Below, piece after piece: positions 62,422 through 64,000 of a stretch of 64,000 bases of DNA. The notes under the pieces were generated by a model. That model was not told the DNA's origin, did no database searches, and was given only the letters and a program-made list of their open reading frames with translations. The stretch spans positions 434,001-498,000 of the forward strand of contig NZ_JAJVKW010000003.1 of NCBI RefSeq assembly GCF_024198255.1, given 5' to 3'. Made by a program: the position numbers and the translations under genes. Source of the stretch: Myxococcus guangdongensis (lineage in GTDB: Bacteria; Myxococcota; Myxococcia; Myxococcales; Myxococcaceae). Position 1 is the first letter of the stretch, and each line of letters opens with the position of its first letter.

Positions 62422-62601
62422 GCGCGCAGCGCTCGGTCGCCCTCGGGTCTCGCCACGCGCAGCAGGCCAGGTGAACTGCTGCTGGACGATGCGCGAGGTC
62501 AACGCGCCGCTGCATCCGAGTGCTCCTCGCGGACGTCACGACTCCGGCGCCTTGAGCGCACGCAGTACGCGGTCGCCTCCAGGCATCGCCACGCGCAGCA
62601 G
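62326..62601. repeat. Imperfect tandem duplication across the ydcF/htrA junction
   Basis: Copy 1 (62326-62465) and copy 2 (62477-62601) share GGACGATGCGCGAGG, ACGACTCCGGCGCCTTGAGCGC and CGCCACGCGCAGCAG blocks in the same order. Offsets fall from 151 to about 135 nt, so there are indels. Copy 1 carries the working ydcF tail plus a dead htrA tail; copy 2 the reverse: a dead ydcF tail (CCWTMREVN against CYWTMREAL) and the working htrA end. Confidence 0.75.
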
Positions 62602-64000
62602 CACGGACTCACCTGGCTCGGCCTCGCGCAGCGCCTGCGCCAGATCGGAGGCGCGGCGCACGGGCCGACCCGACGCCTCCACCACCACCATGCCGGGCAC
62701 CAGTCCCGCGCGCTCGGCGCTGGAGCCCGGGACGACGTCCGTCACCAGCGCGCCCGCGCGAGGCAACTCCTGCGCCCGCGCCAACCTCGGGTCCATGTCC
62801 GACAGCGTGAGCCCCACGCGCTGATGCGCCGGTGCCTCCGGCTCCTCAGCGGGACGCCGCGCGGCCACGCCCTCGAGGTCCGGACGCGTGCCCAGCGTCA
62901 CGTTCACCTCGGTCTTCTTCCCTTCGCGATACACGGTGAGCGGCAGCGTGCTGCCCGGCGCCTTCAGCGCCACGGTGCGCGTGAGCGCGCGTCCCGAGGC
63001 GATGGGGCGTCCTCCCGCCTCGACGATGAGGTCATCGGGACGCAGCCCCGCCTCGGCCGCGGGCGTGCCCTGGGTCACATCCGTGACGAGCGCGCCATCG
63101 CGCACCGGCACCCCCAGCGCCGCGCCCAGGTCCGGCGTCACGTCCTGCACCGCCACACCCAGCCATCCCCGCGTGACGGTGCCCTCCTTCTCCAACTGGG
63201 GCAGCAGCTGCTTCACCAGCGTGCTTGGCACCGCGAAGCCGATGCTGGAGCCCTGGCCCGCGATGGCGGTGTTGATGCCCACCACCTCACCCTGGAGGTT
63301 GAACAGCGGCCCGCCGGAGTTGCCCGGGTTGATGGCGGCGTCCGTCTGCAGGAAGTCGTCGAACGGGCCCGCCTGGATGTCGCGCGCCTTGGCGGAGACG
63401 ATGCCCAGGCTGACGCTCGAGTCCAGACCGAAGGGGTTGCCGATGGCCACCACCCAGTCGCCCACGCGCATCGCGTCCGAGTCACCCAGCTTCACCACGG
63501 GCAGCTTCTCCACCTTCCCCTGGAGCTGGAGCACCGCCACGTCCGTGAGCGGGTCCGTACCCACGACCTTCGCGGCCTGCTGACGTCCGTCGGAGAAGTG
63601 CACCTGAATCGACGTGGCGCCCTGCACCACGTGGTTGTTGGTGAGGACCAGCCCGCGCGCATCCACCACGAAGCCGGAGCCGAGGCCCTGGCGCGGCCCC
63701 TCATCACGAGGGTCCTCGAACGGCGAGCCGAACGGGAGCGCGCCACCGAACGTCCCACCCCGGCCCTCGTCCCCCCAGGGCGAGCCTCGACGCGCGCGGG
63801 CAGGCGCCGCATCCCGCACCTCCACCTTGACGACGGCGGGCTGCACCGACGCGACCAGCGGCGCCACGGACGCGAGCGCCGCGTTCATGTCCGGCGGCAT
63901 GACCTGCTTCGCGGGTGCGGAGTCCGTGCTCGGGGACTCGGTGGGGGCAGGCGGGGGAGCGGGCGCTTCCTCCTGACCTCGGCGACAGGCCGACAGCATC
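62536..64000 (-). CDS. HtrA/DegP-family serine protease lipoprotein (5' end outside window)
   Basis: At least 487 aa. The first ATG seen (63999) is just before a lipobox-like LSAC, so the true start and the signal peptide lie beyond the window. Catalytic triad: His in LTNNHVVQG, Asp in DPLTDVAVLQL, Ser in NPGNSGGPLFN. Two PDZ domains follow (~270-360, ~395-480; GWLGVAVQDVTPDLG, VVPGSSAERAGLVPGM). The periplasmic role would be quality control of misfolded envelope proteins. The last residues repeat in a dead copy downstream (see repeat). A Pro/Ala linker follows the lipid Cys. Confidence 0.9.
   Translation of the reverse strand, partial: MLSACRRGQEEAPAPPPAPTESPSTDSAPAKQVMPPDMNAALASVAPLVASVQPAVVKVEVRDAAPARARRGSPWGDEGRGGTFGGALPFGSPFEDPRDEGPRQGLGSGFVVDARGLVLTNNHVVQGATSIQVHFSDGRQQAAKVVGTDPLTDVAVLQLQGKVEKLPVVKLGDSDAMRVGDWVVAIGNPFGLDSSVSLGIVSAKARDIQAGPFDDFLQTDAAINPGNSGGPLFNLQGEVVGINTAIAGQGSSIGFAVPSTLVKQLLPQLEKEGTVTRGWLGVAVQDVTPDLGAALGVPVRDGALVTDVTQGTPAAEAGLRPDDLIVEAGGRPIASGRALTRTVALKAPGSTLPLTVYREGKKTEVNVTLGTRPDLEGVAARRPAEEPEAPAHQRVGLTLSDMDPRLARAQELPRAGALVTDVVPGSSAERAGLVPGMVVVEASGRPVRRASDLAQALREAEPGESVLLRVAMPGGDRVLRALKAPES

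Overview
The window is about 64 kb of very GC-rich DNA with dense coding, strong third-position GC, frequent GTG/TTG starts and many 1-4 nt ATGA/GTGA overlaps. The content points to a myxobacterium of the Myxococcus/Corallococcus/Pyxidicoccus group. Evidence for this: a Dif-type chemosensory operon, a grpE-dnaK pair of the GrpS/SglK kind, a protein with a MYXO-CTERM-like tail, many secreted lipoproteins, several unusual two-component proteins and a Ser/Thr kinase. No rRNA, tRNA, IS element, CRISPR array or prophage was seen.

Layout. 1-9.4 kb (+): end of a secreted beta-rich protein, thiL, then MCP, YjbR/MmcQ, CheW, CheY, CheA and CheC (dif-like), running into larB and larC. 9.4-11.1 kb: a C39-like peptidase/SH3 protein behind a promoter overlapped by an inverted repeat, then a short-repeat spacer. 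11.1-16.7 kb: AAA+ ATPase with a zinc-ribbon membrane protein, a double VOC protein, a Gfo/Idh oxidoreductase, a YjdF-like membrane protein and a small orphan. 16.8-22.7 kb: three paralogous histidine kinases (one with its phospho-accepting His replaced by Pro) and a receiver-thioredoxin reductase fusion. 22.8-29.9 kb (-): a five-gene unit of ECF sigma factor, zinc anti-sigma factor, caspase-like protein and two L-domain/LRR-type lipoproteins. 30-31.8 kb (-): an Ntox50-type toxin, its probable immunity protein and a small conserved protein. 32-34.3 kb: a large EEP-nuclease lipoprotein. 34.5-39.9 kb (+): Lys/Ala-rich protein, grpE, dnaK, a small membrane protein and a Ser/Thr kinase. 39.9-46 kb: a PRC-barrel/DUF2382 protein (-) and a complete livJ-H-M-G-F branched-chain amino acid ABC operon (+). 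46-61.5 kb: surface/secreted lipoproteins and propellers, a YiiX-like protein, thpR, a DUF457 membrane protein, an adenylate cyclase, archaeal-type proS, a MYXO-CTERM protein, an EEP lipoprotein and small zinc proteins. 61.8-64 kb: ydcF-like gene converging on a truncated HtrA protease gene, with a tandem duplication across the junction.

How they fit together. Dif-type chemosensory genes and the SglK-type chaperone are both known in Myxococcus xanthus to be needed for exopolysaccharide and social motility, so their proximity probably reflects conserved synteny. The most system-like unexplained unit is the sigma/anti-sigma/caspase/LRR-lipoprotein operon. Next are the histidine kinase triad with its redox-type response regulator and the toxin-immunity pair. 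Assignments are by reading motifs and gene order; no database search was run.
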